From positions 248,410-263,276 of the forward strand of contig NW_003106596.1 in the NCBI RefSeq assembly GCF_000003605.2: a stretch of 14,867 nucleotides of DNA, in the 5' to 3' direction. The stretch's first letter is position 1, and the number at the start of each line of letters is the position of its first letter. The position numbers and the translations under genes were made by a program. The notes beneath the pieces are model-generated. The model was not told the DNA's origin, did no database searches, and saw only the letters and a program-made list of their open reading frames with translations. This document shows, piece after piece, positions 1 through 8,259 of the stretch. The stretch comes from Saccoglossus kowalevskii. Taxonomy: Eukaryota > Hemichordata > Enteropneusta > Harrimaniidae.

Positions 1-1551
1 ATATTGTTATGGCGGTAGACTATAACATTTTGAGTCAGATCAAACCCTCGACTTTATATTCCGAAAAATTCCTTGTAGGTAATTTAGTATTAAATTGACA
101 AAAATAATCTAACACATACAGAGACGTACTCGTATTCAGATGCGTCCTCAAATATATTTAATTTAAAAGAAAGATGCCTAGAAACTTGTACTCAAGTGTG
201 AATACATCAATTGAGCAGGCCAGTAAGATATCATCAAGTAACACACAACAGTTAGACCAGCTAAACAATCCTTACTTAGGGTCAACCGATGCAAAAGACA
301 GAACAGTTCTTGCGATTGGATTGTTGTTGTTTAATAGATTCCTGATCTATCAAATGAAAATGCTATCAACATAACACATACAAGTAGACCTCACTCATTC
401 CTGCAATCTTCACGCAGCGTAGACAATTGCAACTCAAGCAACAACAACCTTGCACTGGATGTTATGGTGTAAGTGTTAAGACACAGCAATTGTGAAGTGA
501 ATTCCTCACTTAATTTCTAGTTCGTATAGTTGACCCCCACAGGGCGTGTTTGTTGTGAATGACGTGTTTTGATGACGCGGTAATGCGAACGCAGTCTTTA
601 CGACTTTATGAATCCAGTGATGATAGCACACGTGAGCGTACTCGATATTTGCTGTTTGCAAAATATGCGCACTCACCCACAGCCAAGGTAATCGTTCCCG
701 TTTGGCACTATACCTTGGGTTGGAATAAACTACACTACACCATTTATAGTTACCGCCTCACGTTGTTTTAAATATGTGAAACATCTCTTTCAGAACACGT
801 TGATAACCTAGCCTGACATTTCTACACATTTTATTTCGTGTGCACTGGAAGTTAGACCCTTAGACTAACACACCTACAATGTAACTGCTCTTCAAAGACA
901 AAAAAGCCCCCTAACTCAGTGAGTGTTTACAACCCTTTAAACATTATCAAAGTAGAACATACATTATGACAAGAAAAAGCACTGAACCTAATTTAAGAGA
1001 CCCGCTCAAATGCATATTATGTAATTATTTTCTCTCTACCCATCTAAAGTCTCAACATTTTTGGTGAATATAATGGTCAGGGGTTATACCTGAATTGTGA
1101 ATGTTCCCGTCGAACACCGTGCACCCTGGAGTAACCACGATTGTAGGCATACTGCAGACATGTTTGATCGCATTTCTTTGCACGCGAAGACTTCCAAATA
1201 ATTTGAAGACTTCTAAACGCTAATATTTTAAAATCGATTAATTAAAATATCATTATTTTCCGTGCTTCTGTGTTTCTGAATACATTTCACGGGAATTATT
1301 TTCTTCTCTTACACGCATTGACGAATGATTGAATAATAATTGGTTTTGGAAATGACTGACGATATATTCATAACAACGTAATCAATTCGACTGGGGTTCA
1401 TCGAAACGCCGATTTCTTGATTTGATCACTCATCTCCTTTTGTCGTATCATGGATCTAAAAAAAGAGTTAGGTTTAGTTCACTTGCTAAAACACTAAAAA
1501 AATAAAATGACGATATTCAAACAACAGTTTCATGTTTTTTTCTCGTTTTTA
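1..1551. other. Non-coding stretch upstream of the exon (promoter region or 5' intron)
   Basis: No convincing coding sequence is present. Open frames here are short (66 and 70 codons at 174-374 and 559-771), lack splice-supported borders and encode nothing recognisable. The last 20 bases before the exon are a pyrimidine-rich tract ending in AG, so at least the right-hand part is probably intron following an unseen non-coding first exon. Visible structure includes an AT-rich inverted repeat at 1223-1250 and a 9-base direct repeat GAAGACTTC at 1186-1194 and 1205-1213. The transcription start of the gene cannot be placed. Confidence 0.6.
1223..1250. repeat. AT-rich inverted repeat with a central AATCGATT palindrome
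   Basis: Arms ATATTTTAA (1223-1231) and TTAAAATAT (1242-1250) are perfect 9-base reverse complements. They enclose a 10-base spacer that itself contains the palindrome AATCGATT (1232-1239). The repeat lies about 300 bases upstream of the exon acceptor. The pattern is read directly from the sequence. Any role as a homeodomain-type or other binding site is only a guess, because AT-rich palindromes are common by chance in DNA of this composition. Confidence 0.5.
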
Positions 1552-1552
1552 G
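1532..1552 (+). promoter_or_regulatory. 3' splice site (polypyrimidine tract plus AG)
   Basis: A T-rich tract with only a few interruptions ends in TTTTTAG at 1546-1552, directly followed by GCAAGAATC. It is a strong match to a metazoan acceptor and lies 110 bases upstream of the start codon. Together with the consensus donor at the other end, it defines an internal exon that carries the end of the 5' leader and the first coding segment. Confidence 0.65.
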
Positions 1553-1662
1553 GCAAGAATCATTGAATTGTACCGTCAGCTGCTGCTTTTCATCAACAAA
1601 AAATCGATAACCATGGAATGGTCACAGCTGATATTTAAGAAGATATAAATAAATTAATAAAA
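1553..1662 (+). other. 5' untranslated leader carried on the first coding exon
   Basis: This segment lies between the predicted acceptor and the ATG at 1663. The main reading frame is closed upstream by a TAA at 1636-1638, which supports 1663 as the start. It contains one upstream ORF, 1613-1648, that starts in a strong context (A at -3, G at +4), encodes MEWSQLIFKKI and stops 14 bases before the main ATG. Confidence 0.55.
1613..1648 (+). CDS. Short upstream ORF (11 codons) in the 5' leader
   Basis: ATGG at 1613-1616 is preceded by AACC, giving A at -3 and G at +4, a better initiation context than the main ATG, which has A at -3 but T at +4. The frame reads MEWSQLIFKKI and stops at TAA 1646-1648. 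It does not overlap the main ORF, which begins 14 bases later. By analogy with known eukaryotic upstream ORFs, it could lower translation of the main protein, with reinitiation or leaky scanning giving output. Its translation is inferred. Confidence 0.35.
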   Translation: MEWSQLIFKKI

Positions 1663-2251
1663 ATGTGTGACGCGGGAACGACATTACCCCTACATGATGG
1701 AGATGATTCCCCCGTGCTTAACAAGGCCTACTGGGGCACTGTAAACATCGGCTTACAGGTCAGCTTAGAAGATCTCGACACACTGTCAAGGCGGCGCGTG
1801 AACACAGCATCCCCGAAGAGCGCCGCCGACAGAATAGTTCAATTAGAAACTGGAATTATAACTGGAGTACCAGGGAACAATGCCGACTACCCGATCGATT
1901 CCGAATCCGACAGCGACAATTGGGGGATGAGTTCGGAGTATCCTTCGAGTGACAAGAATGAAAATTCTTTGGATGCCGATGACAACTTTGAGCTTAGGGA
2001 CAAAACGCTGGGAAGTAAACGCGACAACGGAAATGGGAGCTTAGCAACGAGGGGCAGGAGCTCGAAGGGAAAACGGCGGTTCATCTCGGTGAATATGGAC
2101 GAGGGAAGACAACACAACAATGTGGAGCTCGAGATGACGGAGGCTGAACATGTCAGGCCCCATGGCAGAGCAAGTAGCGCGGGCATGACACTGGCGCAAG
2201 TAGTTGAGCTCGCACAGACCAAAGAGAGAAAAATACCGGCACACAATTTAG
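1663..2251 (+). CDS. First coding exon of an unrecognised protein (196 codons plus one base, partial)
   Basis: I do not recognise this gene. The frame starts at ATG 1663 (AAAATG context, in-frame stop upstream at 1636). It runs 589 bases to a textbook donor AG|GTGAGT, leaving a phase-1 intron. Read-through would add only 19 residues before a stop at 2308, so the protein clearly continues in another exon. The product is hydrophilic and looks mostly disordered. Residues 1-60 are mixed and include KAYWGTVNIGLQV (21-33). Residues 74-116 are strongly acidic and serine-rich (DSESDSDNWG at 79-88). Residues 119-140 are basic (RGRSSKGKRRF at 130-140, a plausible kinase or nuclear-localisation type patch). 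Residues 146-162 are acidic again. Residues 174-190 (GMTLAQVVELAQTKERK) look like the start of a helix or a folded domain. No signal peptide or membrane segment is visible. The exon is visibly GC-richer than its flanks and uses balanced codons, which supports real coding. The function is unknown; an intracellular regulatory or scaffold protein would fit. Confidence 0.75.
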
Positions 2252-2257
2252 GTGAGT
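2250..2257 (+). promoter_or_regulatory. 5' splice site (AG|GTGAGT)
   Basis: AG at 2250-2251 followed by GTGAGT at 2252-2257 is a perfect match to the metazoan donor consensus. It falls at the point where the coding composition ends and AT-rich sequence begins. It splits a codon after its first base (phase 1, codon starts with G). Confidence 0.75.
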
Positions 2258-3227
2258 ACTTTCAATTATTGGAATTAATGTTGTTTCTGCATTACGTCAC
2301 TTCATATTGAATTATGGCACGCACTCGAAAAACGGATAACTCTCTCGAATCGTCACACTATACACAACTAACATATTAATCCCCTCCAAAGTCGTGTCTA
2401 GTCCAGGTCAGCGCCGGGTTGAATAAACATGACACGATTGTACACGAATTGGAAATTTCCGGAAAGCATTTCATAGGCATTACATTCTTTCCTGAGATGG
2501 TATAGTATACGATTAAACTTTGACGTCTGATAGGTGTTTGTTAACATATAAAAGGTAAACGGTAACCAACCACAAGACAAGTGCATACTATTTATCCCAT
2601 TTCAGAGTTTGAAATCGTATTCAAATAGTGTCCATTTTTCTGTAAATAAACATTATGTACAATGAATTGAATTTGCGTAATTGAATTCAAACGCAAGACG
2701 CATGCAAGAAAATTATTTAAAAATGAGTTACCCTCCTTTTATACGGAGCTCGACTTTGTTAAATTAATGTGACACAGAAAAAAAATATTGGATACCGTCT
2801 CAATTTCTATTGCAAACAAAAGGGGGAATACTTATAGTCCCGGGTGACCTTCACAGCGAGGAATTCTGAAACAAGTTTATCAAGGTCGAGTAAAAACACG
2901 CTTATGGTCTGTTTTACCCTAATATTAAGCACGATTAATGCGCAGTATGTATGTAGGTTATTGACACTGTTTCTTTCTTGCAAGATTCATTAAATGTGGT
3001 GGAGAGTTACTGAAGAGCTCTTTCATCGAAATTCGATTTCCACCGTTACATTCACAGACACAGTAATGATAATTTCGACTACCGCATGTCGTATGATTAT
3101 AATAATAATAATAATACGAAAAGAAAACATTCCTATTATACCAAGAGTCTCGGAGGGTTTCGAATACCGCACTGAGGTCGCCTGGTTAATGGACAACTCG
3201 CGCCATATTGTCGTTTTTTTTTTTAAA

Positions 3228-3235
3228 TGACGTCA
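3228..3235. promoter_or_regulatory. CRE-like palindrome TGACGTCA
   Basis: This is a perfect 8-base cAMP-response-element palindrome, the known target of CREB/ATF bZIP proteins. A 7-of-8 match (CGACGTCA) lies about 165 bases downstream around 3397-3404, and a second perfect copy is at 6139-6146. The match is direct. Occupancy or function is not shown, and an 8-base site is not rare. Confidence 0.35.
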
Positions 3236-3558
3236 CGGCTGCTAACAATTGAATGCGTTATATTTGTGTGGCATCATTACGACGTAACACAATTACATTG
3301 CGTAGTAACGTGAAAAGAACATTTGCTGAGAATTAAATAAAAGTGTAAATACATTGATAAAATATGTTACCATTTATTGGTCTCCTGCTTTCCATGCGAC
3401 GTCACTTTCAGTTTGCAGTTATGCACGCACTGTGAAAATACTTCGACGACAAGTCCCTATTATATAGTTAAAGTACACACGTGTCTCAGCCAACACTTAG
3501 AACGTGGTGTTTTCATCCAGTTTCTCGTATAATTATTATTCAAAATAACGGCGGGACA

Positions 3559-3628
3559 CTAATATGGCGATGGAATCGCGTGCGAGTTGTATTGACCCGA
3601 GGTCGGGCCATGTGACCTCTCATATTAG
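3559..3628. promoter_or_regulatory. Inverted-repeat-bounded cluster of nuclear-receptor-like half-sites
   Basis: TGACCC (3593-3598), AGGTCG (3600-3605) and TGACCT (3613-3618) resemble the AGGTCA half-site of nuclear receptors in alternating orientation. The first two form a GACC-CGA-GGTC palindrome. The cluster sits between 8-base inverted repeats CTAATATG (3559-3566) and CATATTAG (3621-3628). The segment is GC-richer than its flanks. A receptor element (for example of the EcR/USP or HNF4/COUP classes) is possible, but spacing does not fit one classical element well. Confidence 0.25.
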
Positions 3629-4140
3629 CCTGTCGATGATGATGCGGGGATCAAGAACCCCATCTTGAGTTTTAATTTTCGCGGAAGATTGCTTTCAAAT
3701 TTAAAATTCACAACTATATTACAAATAAGTATGAAGCAAAAAATAAACGTGGTTCAGTCTTAATTTGTTTGTTGAAATAATAACGCATGTACGAGGGTAA
3801 AAGGCACAGAAGGCTGCCACCCGGCATCTGTAACCCGTTACCTTTACACTATCATGTAATAAACACGACACTGTTGGTTATTTGACCCTCTGTGCACGTG
3901 GTTTGTTGAACGTAGCTAATTCGTCCCATGCTAGTCTAGCTCGCTCCGACGCGCATCACTCAAATGGCTGTGTCGTAAAATACAATAATATACAGTTGTT
4001 CTATTCAGATGTAGCTCCAGTTACAAATATTTACGCCTCTTTTGTTTTTATCGAACACACAAAAAGTTTATAGCCACATATGTGTGTAAGTAGAAACCAA
4101 TACTAGTATATATTATTACAATATGCAACGCCGTACCACG

Positions 4141-4149
4141 TATAAAAGG
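4141..4149 (+). promoter_or_regulatory. TATA-box-like TATAAAAGG
   Basis: This is a consensus TATA box. There is a TCATAA 23-28 bases downstream, but no good arthropod initiator (TCAGTY) at the 28-32 base distance and no clear first exon. The same CACG-TATAAAAG context recurs at 8303-8314. It may be a chance match in AT-rich DNA. Confidence 0.15.
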
Positions 4150-4879
4150 CAATGAATACGGATTCATAACAAACAACTAGTTACTGGAATTCTCGTCCGA
4201 AGGATTCTTACATTGATACGAAGTATTTTCTTCAGATTGCATGACTTCAAACATGACCGTTTATGGTTGTGCTTGTATGGTTTGAGGCGATGTTCAGTTA
4301 ATTGGTCAATACCGACAGTTATTGACTTTTTTTTTGAATTATTATATCACTTTTCATTCCACTTAATCGCCCATTTACGTATTGCACGAATTGGTTTATG
4401 GCAGTCAGCAATATCATTGTTTAATCTGTATTGTATGAACAATTTTAAAAACCTCCAATTACGTACGTAGTAACTTACGTGTATTTCAAACTATTAGTAT
4501 ATTTATTGCATCATCACGACGGGATGCCATAAATGCCATAATTAATGAGACATGAGAACAGTCACATTATCTTATTTTGTTTGCAATAAATGTATGGACC
4601 TGTAAATATAAACATAAATGTAATTAGAATTTGTCATCTCCACTTATACGTGCGATGCGCTATGAGAGTAAACTTCCCATGGAACACAGGGATTACTCAT
4701 AATTAGACTGGAACACTCTAAACTAAATGTCAACTTTTTGAATATTGTTGGTTATATATTAATGACAATAGATATTTATTTTTTCAAATAATTTCGCTCA
4801 GTAATATTTCTAGATACGAATAATTATAAATGTTTCCATCTTCCAAGTCGTTGTTTACTCGATGCTTGAAAAATCAAAC

Positions 4880-5690
4880 GAATTGTTTTATTTTTTATTT
4901 ATTTTGTTAATTATTTATTTGAGATACCAACAGGTTTCCACAATTACAGGCACTCATAAAATACAAATACAAACGTACTTACAAAAACGATATAAAATAA
5001 AAAGAAAGACCCAAAGCTCAACTTATGGCATTAAAACAGATGTCTTAAAAGACGACAGACTCGTAAAAATGTCTACTGAACCAGCAATATAATTACAATT
5101 TAAAAAGTCAAGACATGGAGAGATAAAAGAATATTTTTTGAGATTACTGCGACAAAGAGATATTTTGAAGAGATATACGGAGCGTAGATTTCTGGAGGGG
5201 GCATAAAAAGAAATGTTGGAAATAGTGTAGGATGAATCAAAATTATTATTAAGACATTTATACAAAAAGACAAAGTCAAGGAAATTTCTACGATTCTCAA
5301 GTGACAATAAATTAAAACGAAGGCATAGTTCATGATACTGTGATGATCCAAATGGGCGAGAAATAAGATAACATGAGTGTTTGACAAACTTTTGTTGGAC
5401 CCGTTCAACTTTACCAACCAGGTATTTTTGATGTGGTGACCAGATTTGAGTACAGTATTCAAGACGACTTCTAATTAGCGAAATATACAAATTGCGCAGA
5501 CATGTAATACTGGTAAATTGTCTACATGTGCGCTTTATTAGACCTAGCATTTTGTATGCTTTTGTCGCAATAGTGCCAACATGAGCGGATCAACTAAGGT
5601 TATCCATCAATATGATACCAAGGTCGTATTGTACATAATCAGGTCACGAACCCATTATAAGGATGAATTTCAAAGTATAAAATATTAAAA
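4880..5690 (-). mobile_element. 5'-truncated jockey/CR1-like non-LTR retrotransposon (LINE) fragment
   Basis: On the minus strand, the C-terminal end of a LINE reverse transcriptase ORF is followed by a 3' untranslated tail that ends near 4920-4880 in AAATAAATAATT-type A/T-rich simple sequence, as expected for LINE 3' ends. The 5' part (endonuclease and catalytic core of the reverse transcriptase) is missing, and the homology fades at about 5690. This is the usual outcome of incomplete target-primed reverse transcription. I could not define a target-site duplication. It is not mobile on its own. It lies antisense to the host exon, which is typical for an intronic insertion. The exact ends are approximate. 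Confidence 0.75.
5023..5646 (-). pseudogene. C-terminal reverse-transcriptase remnant of a LINE
   Basis: The open part (5550 down to 5023, 175 codons) reads MLGLIKRTCRQFTS..., then LYISLIRSRLEYCTQIWSPH and VERVQQKFVKH. This series is characteristic of the region after the catalytic palm in jockey/CR1/I-type reverse transcriptases of insects (LGFIKR, LY.SLVRS.LEY, IE.VQ..F). Upstream in the same frame, DYVQYDLGII...NLS and SAHVGTIATKAYK continue the family pattern. They are interrupted by TGA codons at 5590-5592 (where the family usually has Trp) and 5644-5646. The catalytic FADD/YADD motif lies further upstream and is absent. The natural C-terminus seems to be kept near 5023. A broken ORF is certain; the exact clade is not. 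Confidence 0.8.
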
Positions 5691-7150
5691 CATACGTAAG
5701 CTTTGTATTTGCGCTGACTGACGAATCCAGTGACACAATGATTCTATACTTAAATTGTAACAGTTTATTTAATATTATAAGGTTATATGAGGCGTCAGAA
5801 ACGCACTTCACAAAAACGGTTGTTTCTCGGCAGTCGTTGAGTATGTATCCCCTAGATGACTGACTCCGATGATAGAAGTACAGATCGGGTAACTGTGTAC
5901 ATTATAGGTGTATTACATCAGTGACCTTACATGCGAAAAGGGGCTGTAGTTTTATATGTCTTGGTAATTGACTGCGTGAATGCAAAGTTACATTTAGTTT
6001 TACTTTCACATTGCATCACTCTTAAACCCTCTGAATGAACCATTGAATGGTGTCCGAATCAGTATCCATGGTGACACATTCCTATTGTTTCTATTATATT
6101 CAAATAATATTAGCTTGGACACATGGTTTTCATCATTTTGACGTCAAACTTGAAAATCATCCTCTAAATAAAACTTGATGGTGAGGAACACTTTGCACAA
6201 AATGCTAATCGGATTTATCTTTAAAACAACAACAATCTGTCACAATCACATACAATATTATATTTTACGCGCATAATAATCAGTATTTCTCATGTCCAAC
6301 TGAGACAATCGTATTTTAATGGTCGTGAAATTGTTCTTTCTGTGCCCTTCCAATTGCATATTAATCCAATTATTCGATTACTGTAGTCTAGAATCGGGCT
6401 TTATAATTTCACCGGTGACTGGCGTTTTTCTAATCAGTTTTTTTTTTTACTCCGAACTGGGACTTAAGTTGGGTGTAATTGATTTCTTTAGCGTTTCAAA
6501 TCTATCGCGGTATCTGTAGAGTACATTCTATTCACGACACATATCTGTAAGATCAGTCTTGTATAGACTTCTGATTTAATTATATACCACAACCACAGTG
6601 TTAGGAATGTCTACTGAGATTATTCAGTAAATTGAAGTATTTTAAATTTGTAAAGCACGCCAACGGAGAAGACTTTTAGTTACATTGAACATTTGTATCG
6701 CATTCGTAGCTGCGTGTGTGTGTTTCGGTTTGAGATATCATAGCCATATCACAAGACAATTTCAAATCTTGTTGATATCTGTCTGTTCCATTGAATTTAT
6801 TAAATTTGGCGAAGACCATAATGTTTCACTATAAGAGTACATGTATTATGATTATAATTTTGATTACTAGAGACAACTTTTATCACCTCGCACACAATTA
6901 ACCGAATGGACATTTTTCCAAAACATTTAGAAATTGAAGTTGCAGGGAAATTGGCTAATTTGTCCAAATGAATAAAGGAACTAATACAACGTTGCGTCAA
7001 CATTGAATAAACTAATGGATTTATCATCTTAAAATAACAATTTTACGTCATCGGTGGGTTCAGGATTTATGTTGGCACGATGCCCATAAAGTGGCCACAT
7101 GGACGGTGAAATTAACATGCGTATCTCTTCGCCACGAACTTGTAAAGAAA
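5691..7150. other. Non-coding stretch between LINE fragment and the 7151 open frame
   Basis: I see no gene. The short frames at 6319-6519 (plus) and 6800-7027 (minus) have no family resemblance. A perfect TGACGTCA lies at 6139-6146. The rest is AT-rich sequence without obvious repeats. Confidence 0.5.
6139..6146. promoter_or_regulatory. Second perfect CRE-like palindrome TGACGTCA
   Basis: It is the same octamer as at 3228-3235, here extended to the 10-base palindrome TTGACGTCAA (6138-6147). This matches the CREB/ATF and related bZIP target. There is no other promoter element beside it, so any function would be as a distal element. It may be chance. Confidence 0.25.
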
Positions 7151-7702
7151 TCACATACGCATTCGACAATTACGTATTACTATGTGGTTTTGCTTCATAT
7201 CTATATATCTGCCTGAGCTGCCTGGAACCGTTCTCTTCTGAACCTTATTCGCCGAGCAAACAAACCACTCTAAGTGTACGAGGTAAACAGTGACGAGGAG
7301 AATGGTACAGAAACGTAATGGAACACTAATGATATAAGAATGATACGTGTACTGATCTCTTCTTGCCTCATGAATATGTAAATTTATATGAGTTTCTACT
7401 TCAAAATCAAATGAGTGCGGAAACCATGTGAATCTCAGCAGGGCACTCTGTCTTTGAATTGTGACACGCAGCTCAAAAATGCTTCCAATTTCAAAAATGT
7501 TGAATAGACTTAAATTAAAGTTCCTATTAACTGTAACACTGACGCTGAGTATAGGAGGTGAAATATAGCAGTTATCATTCAGTTCGTAATTTAAAATACT
7601 AACAAGTCCCATATACATGTTTTTGATCACACAAATGCAAAATTGCATCCAATTTATTTTATATTGATCTATATGTATGATATATGTCTGCACTTGATAC
7701 AT
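7151..7702 (-). other. Unexplained 183-codon open frame, possible decayed or divergent exon
   Basis: I cannot assign this. The frame is unusually long for AT-rich non-coding DNA: a rough stop-codon estimate at this composition predicts far fewer than one such frame in the window. An internal 3' splice-like site (CTCCTATACTCAG on the minus strand, exon start near 7544) would open the most protein-like part. That part reads VSVTVNRNFNLSLFNIFEIG, then FELRVTIQRQ, then LLRFTWFPHSF. The spacing of V.V...LSL..I.E...FEL, R.TW.P..F loosely recalls the N-terminal ligand-binding domain of Cys-loop receptors. But the conserved W.D and the later IW.PD motif are not present, so I do not call it one. No good donor was found. 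It may be an exon, an old transposon fragment, or chance. Confidence 0.2.
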
Positions 7703-7893
7703 ACGAATTACCCTTTAAGAATTGATATGTGAATTGTTCAGTGGTAAGCATAACATTTGACCAATTCGTATATATTACACGAACGCTTGTACAATTTGTA
7801 ATTGTAGATTTTATATATATCCCATATATCTAGCAGCTAATAGTGGCTTTCCTGTCAATTTGTAAGCGTGTAGACGCAAATAGACGCAAATAC
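7703..7893. other. Short AT-rich spacer ending in a 10-base tandem repeat
   Basis: There is no coding sequence. At the right edge, TAGACGCAAA occurs twice in tandem (7871-7880, 7881-7890) and then grades into the CAAA microsatellite. The end could be the 3' end of an unrecognised retroposon whose tail seeded the microsatellite; this is inference. Confidence 0.35.
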
Positions 7894-8140
<247 letters not shown>

Positions 8141-8214
8141 TCTCGACTAATTGTAGTGTTATTTCAACCGAACAGTCAATTTATTCAATTCACAAACACA
8201 TGCGGTTGTACACA

Positions 8215-8259
8215 ACAGTCAGGAGTAGTAGCCTTTCTCGATGCGAGAACTCCTGCTGT
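8215..8259. repeat. Imperfect stem-loop next to the microsatellite
   Basis: Three stem segments pair in order around a 3-base loop (ATG, 8241-8243): ACAG (8215-8218) with CTGT (8256-8259), CAGGAG (8220-8225) with CTCCTG (8250-8255), and TTCTCG (8235-8240) with CGAGAA (8244-8249). One single-base bulge (8219) and one 9-base one-sided internal loop (8226-8234) interrupt it. The large one-sided loop is unlike a typical microRNA precursor. It may be a structured end of an unrecognised retroelement. Confidence 0.45.

Larger units (their letters stand above)
2252..4880. other. Presumed intron, first part: non-coding, AT-rich
   Basis: No coding segment is convincing. Frames at 2994-3230, 3882-4073 and 4213-4470 are short and of random composition. 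Noted inside: a TATAAAAGG at 2547 with no initiator at the right distance; an (AAT)n microsatellite near 3097-3117; an 11-base T run at 3214-3224 just before a cAMP-response-element palindrome at 3228; a cluster of nuclear-receptor-like half-sites at 3593-3618; and a TATAAAAGG at 4141. If the gene continues downstream, this is intron. Otherwise it is intergenic. Confidence 0.5.

Noticed and set aside
1186-1213. Two GAAGACTTC copies as a heat-shock element
   Set aside because: Heat-shock elements need GAA and TTC separated by two bases; here the spacing is three.
1887-2246. Minus-strand frames of 119 and 67 codons across the exon
   Set aside because: They are antisense shadows of the plus-strand coding exon, which has better start, splice and composition support.
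2547-2555. TATAAAAGG as a promoter
   Set aside because: No initiator at 28-32 bases and no exon downstream; AT-rich DNA produces such matches often. The same applies to 8307 and 9486.
2735-2743. Minus-strand TATAAAAGG with TCATTT initiator
   Set aside because: The initiator-like TCATTT is only about 20 bases away, too close for a normal TATA/initiator pair.
3155-3180. GGTTTCGAATACC resembling a tRNA B box
   Set aside because: The T-stem does not pair and there is no A box or acceptor stem at the right distance, so it is not a tRNA gene.
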